Shown here piece by piece: positions 48,907-59,090 of a DNA stretch of 64,000 nt. The notes under the pieces were generated by a model. That model had not been told where the DNA came from. It did not search any database and was given only the letters and a program-made list of their open reading frames with translations. Each line of letters opens with the position of its first letter. The stretch's first letter is position 1. Source of the DNA: Dyadobacter sp. NIV53 (GTDB taxonomy: Bacteria > Bacteroidota > Bacteroidia > Cytophagales > Spirosomataceae); contig NZ_CP081299.1 of assembly GCF_019711195.1 (NCBI RefSeq), positions 7,474,501 to 7,538,500 of the forward strand, in the 5' to 3' direction. The position numbers and the translations under genes are program-made.

Positions 48907-51219
48907 ATGATGCATTCGAGACGGGAATTTCTAAGAAAAACTTCTATGGCGAGCATGATGCTTGCGACGATTCCACAGATTTTTACACCGACAAACGTTG
49001 CTGCGAAATCAAGGGTTTACAAAAATTTAAAACCTTTAAATAATTTAAGTAACAGCACATTAAGCGAAAATATTGTTTTCAACCGAGCGTCTTCCGCAAC
49101 TTATTATGAATCAAATGGTTTACTTACTTACGCACAGCAAAATTTATTTACATACAGTCAGGATTTCACAAATCTGAACTGGGCCAAAACAGGTATTACT
49201 GTTGGTCCGTCCGCGGTTATAGCCGCACCGGACGGGACTTTTACAGCTGGAATGGTAAAAGTATTAAATGTTTCTGGCGAGCACAAAATCGGCAAAAGCA
49301 TTGATGTAAGTCAGGGTATTATGCATACGTGTAGTATTTATTTGAAAGCAGGAGCATGTACAAAAGTTCGTGTTGCATTTAGTAATGATGAAAGTTATAC
49401 GGGCGGCAGTCCACGCTTTAATATAAATTTAAGCAATGGAGTAATTTCTTCCAAAACATCTAACGTGATTAGCTGTTCGGTTAATAATGCAGGGAATAAA
49501 TGGTGGCGAATTGTATTTACAGCAACTCCTGATCTGGGCTCTTTATCTGGTTTAAGTTTATTTATGTTAAATAATCTCGAGGAATCAGTTTACGCCGAAA
49601 GCACTTGGATGTATATATGGGGCGCACAATTTGAATCTGCACCGGTCGCATCCCTATATTATCCGACTGCTAATGTTACTTATTCTGCTCCGCGTTATAA
49701 TTATGATCCTAATACACTGAGCCTAAAAGGGCTTATGATTGAGCCGGCTTCGACAAACATGCTGAAAAAATCAATCAAACTGAACGATACATCAATTTGG
49801 TTATACCGTAATGTCCTTCTCCAGCCAGAAACGGTTTTATCTCCGGACGGCGTTTCCAGGGCAGTGAAACTTATGGAAGACGGCCTGTCAAATTCACATT
49901 ATATCCGGCCGGCAATAAAGCCGGCTGTTGTCCAGGGCCAGCAGTACACTTTCAGCGTTTTCGTAAAGGCGGGGGAGCGTAAATGGATGTATTTTAATCT
50001 GGAAGGGGCAACAATCCATTTTGATCTGAATGACGGAACGGTGAGCAGAAGTGTGAACCCTGCTTTTCAGTCGGCAAATGTGGAGATAATCGGTAATGGC
50101 TGGTACCGTATCAGCGCAACACTTTTTGCGGCAGGATCGGTAATGGATACAAGTATAGGAGTAGAAGTGACTGAGAATGTGAGGGTTTATAAAGGTGATG
50201 GCGTCAGCGGGATTTATGTATGGGGCCCGCAGCTTGAAACAGGAAGTTATGCGAGCAGTTATATCCCAACAGACACCAAACCTGCCACACGCAGTACGGA
50301 AACCTGCTCTTTGCTTGCACCACCAACTTCGTCTGTCAATGATATTATGATTCAGCGTACAAATGGTGGTATGTGGGTTAACAATATTTCCGACAACTAT
50401 AACATACCCAATTCCAGATATGAACTGCTGACAGGCAGCTTTTGGGAAGCAGGTGTACCAGCCGGCCAAAAAGAAGAAATAGCAGAAAATATGTTTCCCC
50501 CGGATTACATCAATGCTGGTTTCAGTACTGCAAAGGTTAATTTGTTTGGTACCGATTACCGTGTTCAAAGTCCGAATAAAGAATATTCTGTTTCACTTGC
50601 AAAAAACAAGACCTGCCAGCTTTATAAATTTCAGCTTAACTCAGGTGACCAATGGTCAAGTGATGCAGGCAAAGATAAAGAACGGTCGGAGTTATATTCA
50701 TTGACAAAGATGCCGTTTGATCAGGATGTGTGGCTGTCTTATGCAGTGAGGGTGGCTCCCGGCGCTCCGGTCTCCTCGGCTTTTTGTCATCTTGGCCAGT
50801 TTCATGCTACGGAAGATAGCGGCGAGGTAGCGTCCGTACCGGTTCTGACATTCCGTTTTAAGGGGGAAAATGCGCTGCAAATTACTACTTGTGCCAACAC
50901 TGAGAAAATTGCGAAAGTCAATACTACGGGTGTAATTCGTTACAATGGCACACTTCAGCGTGGTGTATGGGTCAGAAATGTTATGCGGATACGGTTTTCA
51001 CCAACGAACGGACAGCTGCAATGGTGGGAAAATGGAGTCGAAAAGCTGAATCTGAGCGGAGTCGGAATTGGTAACAATGATACTGTCGGCCCTTATTGGA
51101 AGTTTGGGATTTACCGTACCAGATCGGTAGAAACACTCATTGCTGAATATGCCAACATGGAACTGTCTACAACGACTTCCCTCATCTCACGCGTTACAGA
51201 ACCTTTGCTGATTAGTTAA
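48907..51219 (+). CDS. Tat-exported protein: two carbohydrate-binding-like modules plus polysaccharide lyase-like domain
   Basis: 770 residues. The N-terminus SRREFLRKTSMASMMLA is a twin-arginine signal. Two related beta-sandwich modules follow at about 55-260 and 275-465. Each has a W-containing start (NLFTYSQDFTNLNWAKT; NMLKKSIKLNDTSIWLY), a YTFSVFVKAG-like core and an IWGAQ(F/L)E...SYIPT-type end, a module also common in phage tail proteins. The C-terminal 260 or so residues (KERSELYS ... WLSYAVRVAPG ... GQLQWWENG ... YWKFGIYR) match the polysaccharide lyase family related to heparin lyase I/PL20. The lyase assignment is inference from pattern. The preceding palindrome/promoter suggests repression. 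No SusCD pair is adjacent. Confidence 0.65.
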   Translation: MMHSRREFLRKTSMASMMLATIPQIFTPTNVAAKSRVYKNLKPLNNLSNSTLSENIVFNRASSATYYESNGLLTYAQQNLFTYSQDFTNLNWAKTGITVGPSAVIAAPDGTFTAGMVKVLNVSGEHKIGKSIDVSQGIMHTCSIYLKAGACTKVRVAFSNDESYTGGSPRFNINLSNGVISSKTSNVISCSVNNAGNKWWRIVFTATPDLGSLSGLSLFMLNNLEESVYAESTWMYIWGAQFESAPVASLYYPTANVTYSAPRYNYDPNTLSLKGLMIEPASTNMLKKSIKLNDTSIWLYRNVLLQPETVLSPDGVSRAVKLMEDGLSNSHYIRPAIKPAVVQGQQYTFSVFVKAGERKWMYFNLEGATIHFDLNDGTVSRSVNPAFQSANVEIIGNGWYRISATLFAAGSVMDTSIGVEVTENVRVYKGDGVSGIYVWGPQLETGSYASSYIPTDTKPATRSTETCSLLAPPTSSVNDIMIQRTNGGMWVNNISDNYNIPNSRYELLTGSFWEAGVPAGQKEEIAENMFPPDYINAGFSTAKVNLFGTDYRVQSPNKEYSVSLAKNKTCQLYKFQLNSGDQWSSDAGKDKERSELYSLTKMPFDQDVWLSYAVRVAPGAPVSSAFCHLGQFHATEDSGEVASVPVLTFRFKGENALQITTCANTEKIAKVNTTGVIRYNGTLQRGVWVRNVMRIRFSPTNGQLQWWENGVEKLNLSGVGIGNNDTVGPYWKFGIYRTRSVETLIAEYANMELSTTTSLISRVTEPLLIS

Positions 51220-51300
51220 TAACACACTTTTTTAACATATAGTGAAATAATTTAGTTGAGTTTGCAACAGCTTACTGGTGAGAATTCTATATTCATTTTT

Positions 51301-51348
51301 TAAATTGAGAAGTCCGGATATGGTTGTATATCCGGGCTTCTCAATTTA
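51301..51348 (+). terminator. Terminator after the lyase-like gene
   Basis: A long stem, TAAATTGAGAAG then CCGGATAT (51301-51321), pairs with ATATCCGG then CTTCTCAATTTA (51328-51348), interrupted by one T-G pair. It lies 80 bases past the stop. Confidence 0.7.
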
Positions 51349-51489
51349 GTTTCTAAGTGTAGGGATAAGATAAGGTACGGTTTTTTACAAATTTCTGTTA
51401 ATGGTTTTGGAAAGTAGCCAGACCTGATAATAAAAATAATAATGAATCAGCCATTTTGAGCCTGATGCAAATAGTAAAAAACAATTTCA

Positions 51490-51924
51490 ATGAATACCTT
51501 AAAAATAAGAAATAGTGCACTACCATTCCTGATTGTAATTTCTATTACAATTTTTTTTACGTCCTATAGTAAAAAAATGAGATTTGAAGCATCCCGTGAA
51601 GCACCAACCGCCGAGGGAGCTGTAAAATATAAAAAGGATAAAAACGATAATTACAATATTGATCTGAACCTGACCAATATGGTTGATCCTGAAAAACTGG
51701 ATCCGCCTAAAAATACTTATGTTGTGTGGATGGAGACGGAAAGGAATGGAACCATTAAAATCGGCGGCTTAACAACGTCAAGTGGAATATTTTCAAAAAA
51801 GCTGAAAAGTTCGCTGGAAACCACAACACCCTATAAACCACTGATGTTTTATATTACCGCCGAAAACAGCAAAGAGGTTGAGCGACCGGGATTTCAAACT
51901 GTCCTGAAAACCAAACATTATTAA
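51490..51924 (+). CDS. Hypothetical exported or membrane-anchored protein, 144 residues
   Basis: I do not recognise this family. An N-terminal hydrophobic stretch (ALPFLIVISITIFFTSYS, about 10-27) could be a signal peptide or an anchor; no lipobox cysteine is present. The mature part is beta-rich and charged (KYKKDKNDNYNIDLNLTNMVDP ... YVVWMETERNGTIKIGGL ... PLMFYITAENSKEVERPGF), like a single Ig-like or anti-sigma-related domain. It stands alone between a terminator and a convergent peptidase gene. Confidence 0.5.
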   Translation: MNTLKIRNSALPFLIVISITIFFTSYSKKMRFEASREAPTAEGAVKYKKDKNDNYNIDLNLTNMVDPEKLDPPKNTYVVWMETERNGTIKIGGLTTSSGIFSKKLKSSLETTTPYKPLMFYITAENSKEVERPGFQTVLKTKHY

Positions 51925-52026
51925 TTGTAACCTGAATGAAATTGCATTATCAATTTCATTCAGGTTATTACTTATGTTAAGTGCATTTTAGGGGTTGATT
52001 ACGAACGGAAAACAAGTGTTTCTGAT

Positions 52027-52806
52027 TTATTTAAGAATTTCCTTTGGCAAAAGTTTTTCATTCACTTCACCATTTTCCAGCGACACAAAATAACAGTTGT
52101 TTTGGTCATCCAGTGCTACCACTTTTTTCACTTCATTGTCTTCAAAATAAATTCCGGCTTTGTCGTCACATGCATATCCTGCTTTGTATTCTTTACTTTT
52201 AATCTTGGACCAATACAACGGTTTTCTTTGTGGTTCAGCATGATAATGAGGGCAGTGACTGGTTTTAATGAATCCCAAACCATCCACTTTCGACAATTCT
52301 ATCGGACGCGAATCGGTAGTACCGTGTTCAAACCAGCATAGCGAGCCTGCACTTCCTCCGGCAAGTACAATTCCTTTCTCCCAGGCAGTTTTTAGTATTT
52401 CGTCAATTCTGTGCGCTTTCCAGATCACCATCATGTTAAGCGTATTACCGCCACCTACTATTATCGCATCCATTCCCAGCAACACTGTTTCAAAGGATTC
52501 TTTCTGTGTGTATGATGAAACGAACATCCGTTGTACAAATGGCCTGACCGGCAGGTTGGCACAGGAATCGTACCATCTAACTATGTTCACAAGGGAATCT
52601 CCGGTAGCTGTGGGCAAAAAGCAGATCTTGGGATTTTCTTTTCCTGTCAGCGAAGCTATGTACATGATGAATTTACTATCCATTGATCCGCCGGTAATGA
52701 ATATTTTCTTTTTAGTATCAGTATAATTCAAAGCCTGTGAAGCCAGTGGAAGGCTAACCGAAATTGCAGTACTTGCACCAAGTTGTACAAATTTTCTTCT
52801 ATTCAT
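52027..52806 (-). CDS. Peptidase E-like (S51 family) protein, exported
   Basis: 259 residues. The start MNRRKFVQLGASTAISVSLPLASQ looks like a twin-arginine-type signal. The body is the class I glutamine-amidotransferase-like fold of family S51: KIFITGGSMD, ICFLPTATGD, AIIVGGGNTLNM, and the nucleophile elbow AGGSAGS with S152; HCPHYH near 205 supplies the histidine. S51 enzymes cleave Asp-X dipeptides or cyanophycin-derived dipeptides; no cyanophycin genes are seen here, so a general dipeptidase role is more likely. Convergent with the 51490 gene. Confidence 0.85.
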   Translation of the reverse strand: MNRRKFVQLGASTAISVSLPLASQALNYTDTKKKIFITGGSMDSKFIMYIASLTGKENPKICFLPTATGDSLVNIVRWYDSCANLPVRPFVQRMFVSSYTQKESFETVLLGMDAIIVGGGNTLNMMVIWKAHRIDEILKTAWEKGIVLAGGSAGSLCWFEHGTTDSRPIELSKVDGLGFIKTSHCPHYHAEPQRKPLYWSKIKSKEYKAGYACDDKAGIYFEDNEVKKVVALDDQNNCYFVSLENGEVNEKLLPKEILK

Positions 52807-52915
52807 GGTCTAAATGGGAGATATGTTGAACGATTTGATAAAATCATTTTAATATAAACTATATTATCGACTTGCTACATGCAGGAAGTCAGATTACAAT
52901 CATAATCAATAAAGA

Positions 52916-54673
52916 ATGAAAATCCTTTGGAAATATCTAAGGCCCCAGCGTAAACTAATTTTTATCTCCTTATTTCTGGCCGGTACAGCACAGTTACTGA
53001 ATCTTTTAGACCCTATTATTTTCGGGAAAATTGTTGACAATTACGCTGAAAACCCAGGAAACCTGACCGAAAGTGAGTTAATAAACAACGTAATGTATTG
53101 GCTGGCTGTTGCCGTGGCAATTGCTGTACTGGCCAAATTTTTCAAATCTGCGCAGGAATACCTTACCCGGAAAACAGTTGCGCATTTTGGCATGAGCATT
53201 TTTAATGACGGACTGAAACAAACCCTGAGGCTTTCATTTCAGGAATTTGAAGAAAACAGAAGTGGTACAACTTTGTCCGTTCTTCAAAAAGTAAAAACAG
53301 ATACGGAGCGTTTCGTCAATTCTTTTATCAATATACTTTTTTCTTCCCTGGTCGGTATTGGTTTTTTGCTCTGGTACAGCATTAACAAAAACTGGATGCT
53401 TATACCTGTCTTTGTTATTGGTGTGCTTGTGTTAGGATCGTTGACAGGATTATTGTCAAGAAAAATAAAAACCATACAACGAAGTATTAACAAACAAACC
53501 AATACACAGGCCGGGATTATTACAGAAAGCCTAAGAAATATTGAACTGGTAAAAAGCCTGGGACTTACCTTTTCTGAGATCAGGAGGTTGAACCAGCAAA
53601 CACTTGAAATATTTCAGCTGGAAATGTTCAAAGCGAGGAAAGTCAGCCTGCTCACTTTTTTGCAGGGCGTAACACTCAATCTGTTAAAGCAATCCATACT
53701 TTTTATCCTGTTGTGGCTGATCTTCCGGAAAGTATTGAGTACGGGCGAGCTGATTGCCATGCAGTTTATTTCAACTGCTATCTTTGGCCCTTTGCAGGAT
53801 TTGGGAAATATGATCCTGCAATACCGTGAGGTGGATGCATCTTTAAAAATTTTTGATCAGCTGATGCATAAACCGATTGAACAACGCCCGGAAAATTCCG
53901 TTGAACTGGGGCCCTTAACCAGTCTCAAATTTGATCATGTTATTTTCCGGCACAAAAGCTCGGGTTACAACGCAATTGATGATATATCTTTCATGGTAGA
54001 ATCCGGGAAAACCATCGCGTTTGTAGGCCCGTCAGGTTCCGGAAAATCTACACTTGTCAAGTTACTAATTGGGTTATATTTACCGGTTGGTGGCAAAATA
54101 AAGTTTAACGAAGCGGATTCTTCAACGATCCGCTATAATCCGTTGAGACGTCAAATTGGATTTGTTACGCAGGATACGCAGTTATTTGCCGGTACAATTC
54201 GCGACAATATGTTATATGTAAAACCTTCAGCGACAGACGAAGAAATTCTGGAAGCATTAAAAAAAGCTTCGGCGAGTGGACTGATTGCAAAAGCTACTGG
54301 TGGTGTACATACTATGCTCGGGGAAAATGGCATGAAACTTTCAGGTGGTGAAAAACAAAGGATTTCAATTGCAAGAGCATTACTTCGCCAGCCCAGGCTA
54401 TTAATTTTTGATGAGGCTACATCCGCTCTGGATTCGCTGACGGAAGAAGATATTACGAGCACAATCAGGAATATTTCAACCAACAGGGAACAGATGACAA
54501 TCCTGATCGCACACAGGCTTTCGACTATTATGCATGCAGATGTGATCTATGTCCTGGAAAAGGGAAAAATAGCAGAAACCGGATCGCATGAAGAATTACT
54601 GCTTCAAAAAGGATTGTATTATGCCATGTGGAGGCAGCAAATCGGAGAAAGAAGAAATGCAGTTATAAGTTAA
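52916..54673 (+). CDS. ABC transporter, fused permease and ATPase (exporter type)
   Basis: 585 residues. Six membrane helices lie in about 15-290 (type I exporter fold), then a nucleotide-binding domain with Walker A GPSGSGKST (near 370), signature LSGGEKQR, Walker B LLIFDEATSALDS and the H-loop IAHRLST. It works as a homo- or heterodimer; no second half-transporter is adjacent, so a homodimer is likely. The substrate (lipid, peptide or drug) cannot be assigned. Its stop overlaps the convergent TspO-like gene by four bases. Confidence 0.93.
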   Translation: MKILWKYLRPQRKLIFISLFLAGTAQLLNLLDPIIFGKIVDNYAENPGNLTESELINNVMYWLAVAVAIAVLAKFFKSAQEYLTRKTVAHFGMSIFNDGLKQTLRLSFQEFEENRSGTTLSVLQKVKTDTERFVNSFINILFSSLVGIGFLLWYSINKNWMLIPVFVIGVLVLGSLTGLLSRKIKTIQRSINKQTNTQAGIITESLRNIELVKSLGLTFSEIRRLNQQTLEIFQLEMFKARKVSLLTFLQGVTLNLLKQSILFILLWLIFRKVLSTGELIAMQFISTAIFGPLQDLGNMILQYREVDASLKIFDQLMHKPIEQRPENSVELGPLTSLKFDHVIFRHKSSGYNAIDDISFMVESGKTIAFVGPSGSGKSTLVKLLIGLYLPVGGKIKFNEADSSTIRYNPLRRQIGFVTQDTQLFAGTIRDNMLYVKPSATDEEILEALKKASASGLIAKATGGVHTMLGENGMKLSGGEKQRISIARALLRQPRLLIFDEATSALDSLTEEDITSTIRNISTNREQMTILIAHRLSTIMHADVIYVLEKGKIAETGSHEELLLQKGLYYAMWRQQIGERRNAVIS

Positions 54674-55443
54674 ATAATGAAGGGGTTTTTTCTGTTTTTA
54701 TAACCGTGAACTAGACCACTTAGTATAAGAATTGCAGTAACGTTAATTGCAGCAAAAGCAACCGATTGCGTTTTGTTCCAATTTGCACTGGCAACTGCGG
54801 CCAATCCCCATGCACCAACAAATGCTGCTTCACGCATATTTCTGTTCCAGGTTATGAATAGGTAAGCTGCACCGGCTACGCAGATCATCATGATAGTCCA
54901 GCCAGTATCAGAAATACCGAATCCGTTCCATTCAATTTTGGTTAGATATGCCGCCGTATTGGCTATGACAGCCACCATGATCCAGCCCAAATATAAAGAA
55001 AAGGGCCACCAAACCAAAGCAACTCTTTTGAATGGAACGAGATCAAGTTCCATTCTTGTCAATATTATGATCCGCAGTAAACTAACAAGCAAAACAATCA
55101 TGATCAGCACAGAAGCCCCGGTAAATTCATAAAGCCAGGCCAAAATCCATAAACAATTAGCTACACAGGAAATAACAAAAGCCCAGCCAATTTCTTCCAC
55201 GATTGATGGAGTATATCCTTTTTTAAATAATCCTTTTCCTTGATGAATAACAAATGCAATTAATCCGATATAAATAAATCCCCATATTGAAAATGCATAT
55301 CCCGACGGAGTAAAAAGATTTTGGTACCGCGCAGAAACCGTCGCCATGGTATTTCCATTAAACACGCCTGTATTTGACAGGTAATTCATGATGATCGTAA
55401 TGATCAGCGCCAAAATGTTTGCAGCTTGCAGTGTTTTCTTCAT
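54670..55443 (-). CDS. TspO/MBR-related membrane protein
   Basis: 257 residues. The segment YQNLFTPSGYAFSIWGFIYIGLIAFVIHQ (residues about 41-69) is the TspO/MBR-like hallmark, and several more helices follow, with W-rich loops (NCLWILAWLYEF, ALVWWPFSLYLGWIMV). It is longer than classical TspO of about 160 residues and matches the larger tryptophan-rich sensory-like family. TspO proteins bind porphyrins and other hydrophobic ligands; the ligand here is unknown. Confidence 0.75.
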   Translation of the reverse strand: MKKTLQAANILALIITIIMNYLSNTGVFNGNTMATVSARYQNLFTPSGYAFSIWGFIYIGLIAFVIHQGKGLFKKGYTPSIVEEIGWAFVISCVANCLWILAWLYEFTGASVLIMIVLLVSLLRIIILTRMELDLVPFKRVALVWWPFSLYLGWIMVAVIANTAAYLTKIEWNGFGISDTGWTIMMICVAGAAYLFITWNRNMREAAFVGAWGLAAVASANWNKTQSVAFAAINVTAILILSGLVHGYKNRKNPFII

Positions 55444-55515
55444 CAGGTCGTTTAAAAAAATCAGTTATAATGTGCAGTATAAAAAAATGATTCCACCTCA
55501 TCCTGTAAAGGCAAA

Positions 55516-55557
55516 ACTCTCATTTGAGACAAACTTTAAATTGCCTTAAATGAGAGT
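55516..55557 (-). terminator. Terminator after the Gfo/Idh/MocA gene
   Basis: ACTCTCATTT (55516-55525) pairs perfectly with AAATGAGAGT (55548-55557), and on the minus strand the arm runs into T4. It separates the oxidoreductase from the TspO-like gene. Confidence 0.7.
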
Positions 55558-55570
55558 CGTTTTCTGATCA

Positions 55571-56977
55571 TTAAACTGTTTTTACGATTTTCATTTCTTC
55601 GGGATTCCAGTTTACAACCGTACTTTCGAAGTAACTCTTATTGGAAAGTAAAGCCGGGCCAGCTGCTCTTAGACCAAAAACTGCATCTTCCAGAACTGGT
55701 TTATTATTCCGCATCGCATCAAAAAAGTTGGCAAAATGATCCAGGCGGTCATCGTATCCTTCCGGTGCTTTATATTCTTCAAAATCCGGTTCTGACATTT
55801 CTGGTATTGCAGGATATTTTGTGCGGTATTCGGCTAAAAATTTATCCTGTAACGCTTTTGGAAAAGTATCAATGGTGTAACCTGGCGCTTTTGCCATCTT
55901 TTTCTTTTTAACTGTAACCGTATTTCCGGATAGGGTAATTTGTCCGTCGGTACCAACAAACCTGAATCCTGAACCTCCGCCTGAACCATCAGCAAAGTTG
56001 ACCCTTAATGTTAAGTTGAACGCGGGATGTGAGGCGGTTTTCGGATAATCATAAATGCCAACCATAACATCGGGGACATCCCGGCCATCTTTCCAGTAAC
56101 GCAGCCCGCCGCTGGTCATAATACGAGTAGGCCCTTTGGAATCCAGGATATAATGCATACCCGAAAACAAATGCACGAACAGATCACCGGCAACGCCCGT
56201 ACCATAATCCTGATAATTTCTCCACCGGAAAAACCTCAGCGGATCGTAAGCCATCTTTGGTGCTTTATTGCTCAGGAAACGGTTCCAGTCAACGGTTTCA
56301 GCCGATGCGTCCGGCGGCAATGAATATTGCCAGGCTCCCTGTGCGGAATGCCGGTCGTAATATACTTCTACAAAATTGAGCTCGCCAATTGCACCAGCTT
56401 TATATAATTCTTTTACCTTGCTGTAAACGATGGAGCTCACACGCTGGCTGCCAACCTGAAATACTTTTTTAGACTCACTCTGAGCTTTGATCATATCATA
56501 TCCCTGCTCAATTTTGTGCACCATCGGTTTTTCACAATAAACAGCTTTGCCTGCTTTCAGTGCTTCAATTCCAATCTGTGAATGTAAGTGATCAGGCGTG
56601 GCCAGAATAATAGCATCGATATCCTTGCGGTTTATGATTTCAGAATAGTCGCGTGTTGTTTGTATATCATTGCCAAAAAGCTCTTTTGCACGAACCAAAT
56701 GCCCGTCGTAAACATCTGCAACAGCCATTAATTTTATACCGGGAAGTTTTAATGCCGTCCTGGTATCGCCCATTCCCATAATTCCGGTTCCGATACACGC
56801 AATCTGAATGTTGTCGTTTGCAGAAATTTTCCCGGTATTCCATGGTATTTCATGCGAAGAAGATGATCCTGTATTGCCGTTTGCTAAAAGTGAATGAACA
56901 GGACTGGCAGCCAGCAGCATTCCGCTTCCTACCTTTTTAATAAAATCCCGTCTGTTTTTTTCATTGAACTTTGACAT
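55571..56977 (-). CDS. Gfo/Idh/MocA-family oxidoreductase with Tat signal
   Basis: 468 residues. NRRDFIKKVGSGMLLAASP is a twin-arginine signal. The NAD(P)-binding domain has IQIACIGTGIMGMGD, then LATPDHLHSQIGIEALKAGKAVYCEKPM, with the conserved Lys of EKP. The C-terminal substrate domain includes WNRFLSNKAPK, FRWRNYQDYGTGVAGDLFVHL and GTDGQITLSGN. These are periplasmic sugar dehydrogenase/epimerase-type enzymes; the actual sugar substrate is unknown. Transcribed alone, with a likely -7 element (minus strand TAATTTTG at 57016-57023) 39 bases before the start. Confidence 0.88.
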   Translation of the reverse strand: MSKFNEKNRRDFIKKVGSGMLLAASPVHSLLANGNTGSSSSHEIPWNTGKISANDNIQIACIGTGIMGMGDTRTALKLPGIKLMAVADVYDGHLVRAKELFGNDIQTTRDYSEIINRKDIDAIILATPDHLHSQIGIEALKAGKAVYCEKPMVHKIEQGYDMIKAQSESKKVFQVGSQRVSSIVYSKVKELYKAGAIGELNFVEVYYDRHSAQGAWQYSLPPDASAETVDWNRFLSNKAPKMAYDPLRFFRWRNYQDYGTGVAGDLFVHLFSGMHYILDSKGPTRIMTSGGLRYWKDGRDVPDVMVGIYDYPKTASHPAFNLTLRVNFADGSGGGSGFRFVGTDGQITLSGNTVTVKKKKMAKAPGYTIDTFPKALQDKFLAEYRTKYPAIPEMSEPDFEEYKAPEGYDDRLDHFANFFDAMRNNKPVLEDAVFGLRAAGPALLSNKSYFESTVVNWNPEEMKIVKTV

Positions 56978-57015
56978 AGTAACCGCTATTATGTTGATTG
57001 AAATTAATGACTTTT

Positions 57016-57023
57016 CAAAATTA
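57016..57023 (-). promoter_or_regulatory. Probable -7 element of the Gfo/Idh/MocA gene
   Basis: On the minus strand this reads TAATTTTG, an exact match to TAnnTTTG. Transcription would start near 57009, about 32 bases before ATG 56977. A -33 TTG is not evident. Confidence 0.35.
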
Positions 57024-57155
57024 TAACAGAGAACGCATTAATAGCGGGTTTTGAATTAATATATCTATATCAGCGCAGTTTCATGACAAATCATCATCAA
57101 ATAATTACTATTCCATTGAGTTTTTTAAAGAAATCGTATTCCCTGAGTTTTTAAA

Positions 57156-57188
57156 TTGGCATTTTGGACAATGCAAACATTATATTTG
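57156..57188 (+). promoter_or_regulatory. Promoter of the TPR sensor kinase
   Basis: TTG at 57156-57158 and an exact -7 element TATATTTG at 57181-57188 are spaced by 22 bases. Transcription would begin near 57195. This explains why the in-frame TTG at 57156 should not be used as a start codon; ATG 57219 is 24 bases downstream of the predicted transcript start. Confidence 0.6.
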
Positions 57189-57218
57189 GCCTTTTACTCA
57201 ACGAATAAAATAACCACA

Positions 57219-59090
57219 ATGCATTTTTCCAAGGCAATTGTATATGCTTTTGTACTGATTTTTAATTTAATCCTGTTTTCGGCTACTGGCCAGGTCGCTG
57301 AAATCAGGAATTTGCAACAACAACTTCCAACAGTAAATGACAGCCTGGCTTATGTGGATGTTTTGAATAGAATTGGCTTCCTGACACACATGAAAAGTGC
57401 TGATAGCTGCCTTCAATATGGAATGCGCGCCAAATCTATTGCTGACCGGTTGTCCTATTCCAAAGGGAAAGCCGATGCTATCGTAAATATTGGCTCAGCA
57501 CTTTATTTAAAAGGATTATATAGCCAGGCACTTTCCCTGTTCACCGATGCCATGATGATCTACGATGGCATTGATGACCATGCCGGCGTTATGCATATGT
57601 ATATGAATTTTGCCGTTGTGTATGAGGTTTTGGGGGACACAGCCAATGCCGTCAAATTTTCGAAAAAATCCATGTCCAGGATTAGCCGGGTCACGAACGA
57701 TTCTTTGCTGAGTATGCAATTTGCCAATTACGAATATTTCATGCCAAAAAGCGATGCTGATTCTTCCAGGTATTATTTGGACAAAGCAGAAAAAATAGCG
57801 ATCCGTTACAAAGACGACAGAGTTTTACTTGTGCTCGATCAGTTGCGTGGTGAAAAGCTGGTAGAAGCCGGTAAATTTAAAGAGGCATTGCCGCTCATCC
57901 TGAAATCGCTTTCAACGGCGCGGAGTCAGCAGCTGGAATACCATGAAATTACCGGACTGGATTATTACGCGAATTATTTTCTTAAGCAGAATCTGGTCGA
58001 CAGTGCCATTATATGTTATAACCAGAGTTATCAGATTGCATTAAAAAGCGGATTTCTGACCTTCAAAACGGAGATCCTGAAATCCATGCTTCAGGCTTAT
58101 AAATTAAAAAAAGATGAGATTGGTACTGCCAGGGTCAATGCACTTTTGGTGAAAGCCCTGGAGGAAGAGGGGAGAAGTAATAAGAATTTTGCCGGGGATT
58201 ATATTTCATATAGTAATACTGAGCGGGAATTGCGGGAGCTGGAAATGAAGCAGGCAAATGACCGCCGGATCATCTTTGTTTTGGTAGTATTTTCTTTCAT
58301 TGCCCTGGCTGCAATAGTGTATATATTGTACCTGAACAAAAAATTGAAATTAAGTGCGGATGAGCATATTGCGTTAAATCAAAGAATAACTTCCCAAAAC
58401 GAATTATTGGTAAAAGCAGACCAGTTTAAATCGAATCTGATTTCTGTGCTCGCCCACGATTTCCGTTCGCCGCTTGCTTCAACAATGGGTATGATACATG
58501 TGCTGAAAGACCAGGAATTTGAAAAAGAAGAACTTGACGTTTTTTATGATTCAATTGAAAATGAATTACATGAAACTCTTTTGACATTTGACAACATTTT
58601 GCAGTGGGTCAAAAAGCAATATTCCGGTTATGTGTATAAACCTGAGCGGGTATTACTAAATGACTTGATTGAAGAAGCAGCGTCAGTGCATAAAAACCTG
58701 ATCAATGACAAGCAGATTGCCATAATCAATCTGGTGCCGGAAACCACGGAGCTGTATACCGACAAGGAAATGATTCAGTTCATTAATCGCAACCTTCTGC
58801 ACAATGCGATTAAATATTCCCCTCAACATGGCAGCATTGTAGTTTCAGCATTTACAACTGATGATGAACTTGTAATTTCTGTACATGATGAGGGTTCAGG
58901 CATGACACAGGAACAGCAGGAACAACTGTTTTCTTTTAATAAAGGAAATGCTACGGATAAAAGCGCAAGGAGTTGCCCTCACTATTTGTAAAGAATTTAT
59001 TTCCATCTTAAATGGAAGAATTTGGACTGAAAGTAATGCTGGAAAAGGCACAACTTTTTTTACGCATTACCATTGAATCCGGAATCTTAA
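57219..59090 (+). pseudogene. TPR-containing sensor histidine kinase, C-terminus frameshifted
   Basis: From ATG 57219 a signal peptide (MHFSKAIVYAFV...ATGQ) precedes six or so periplasmic TPR-like repeats (to about 345), a membrane helix (RIIFVLVVFSFIALAAIVYIL) and a HisKA with the His of AHDFRSPL. The HATPase follows with NLLHNAIKYSP and DEGSGM. The frame as read stops at 58991 in the middle of the ATPase domain. A +1 correction near 58963 continues as QGVALTICKEFISILNGRIWTES, the G2 region, and one extra T in the T7 run at 59055-59061 gives FFYALPL to a stop at 59088-59090. Repaired, the protein is 623 residues. No response regulator is adjacent. As read, the kinase lacks the end of its ATP site. 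Confidence 0.75.

Noticed and set aside
48907..51219. Prophage tail gene
   Set aside because: The modules resemble those of tail proteins, but the gene has a Tat signal and no phage neighbours.
57156..57218. TTG 57156 as start of the sensor kinase
   Set aside because: It coincides with the -33 promoter element, and 21 residues precede the real signal peptide at ATG 57219.
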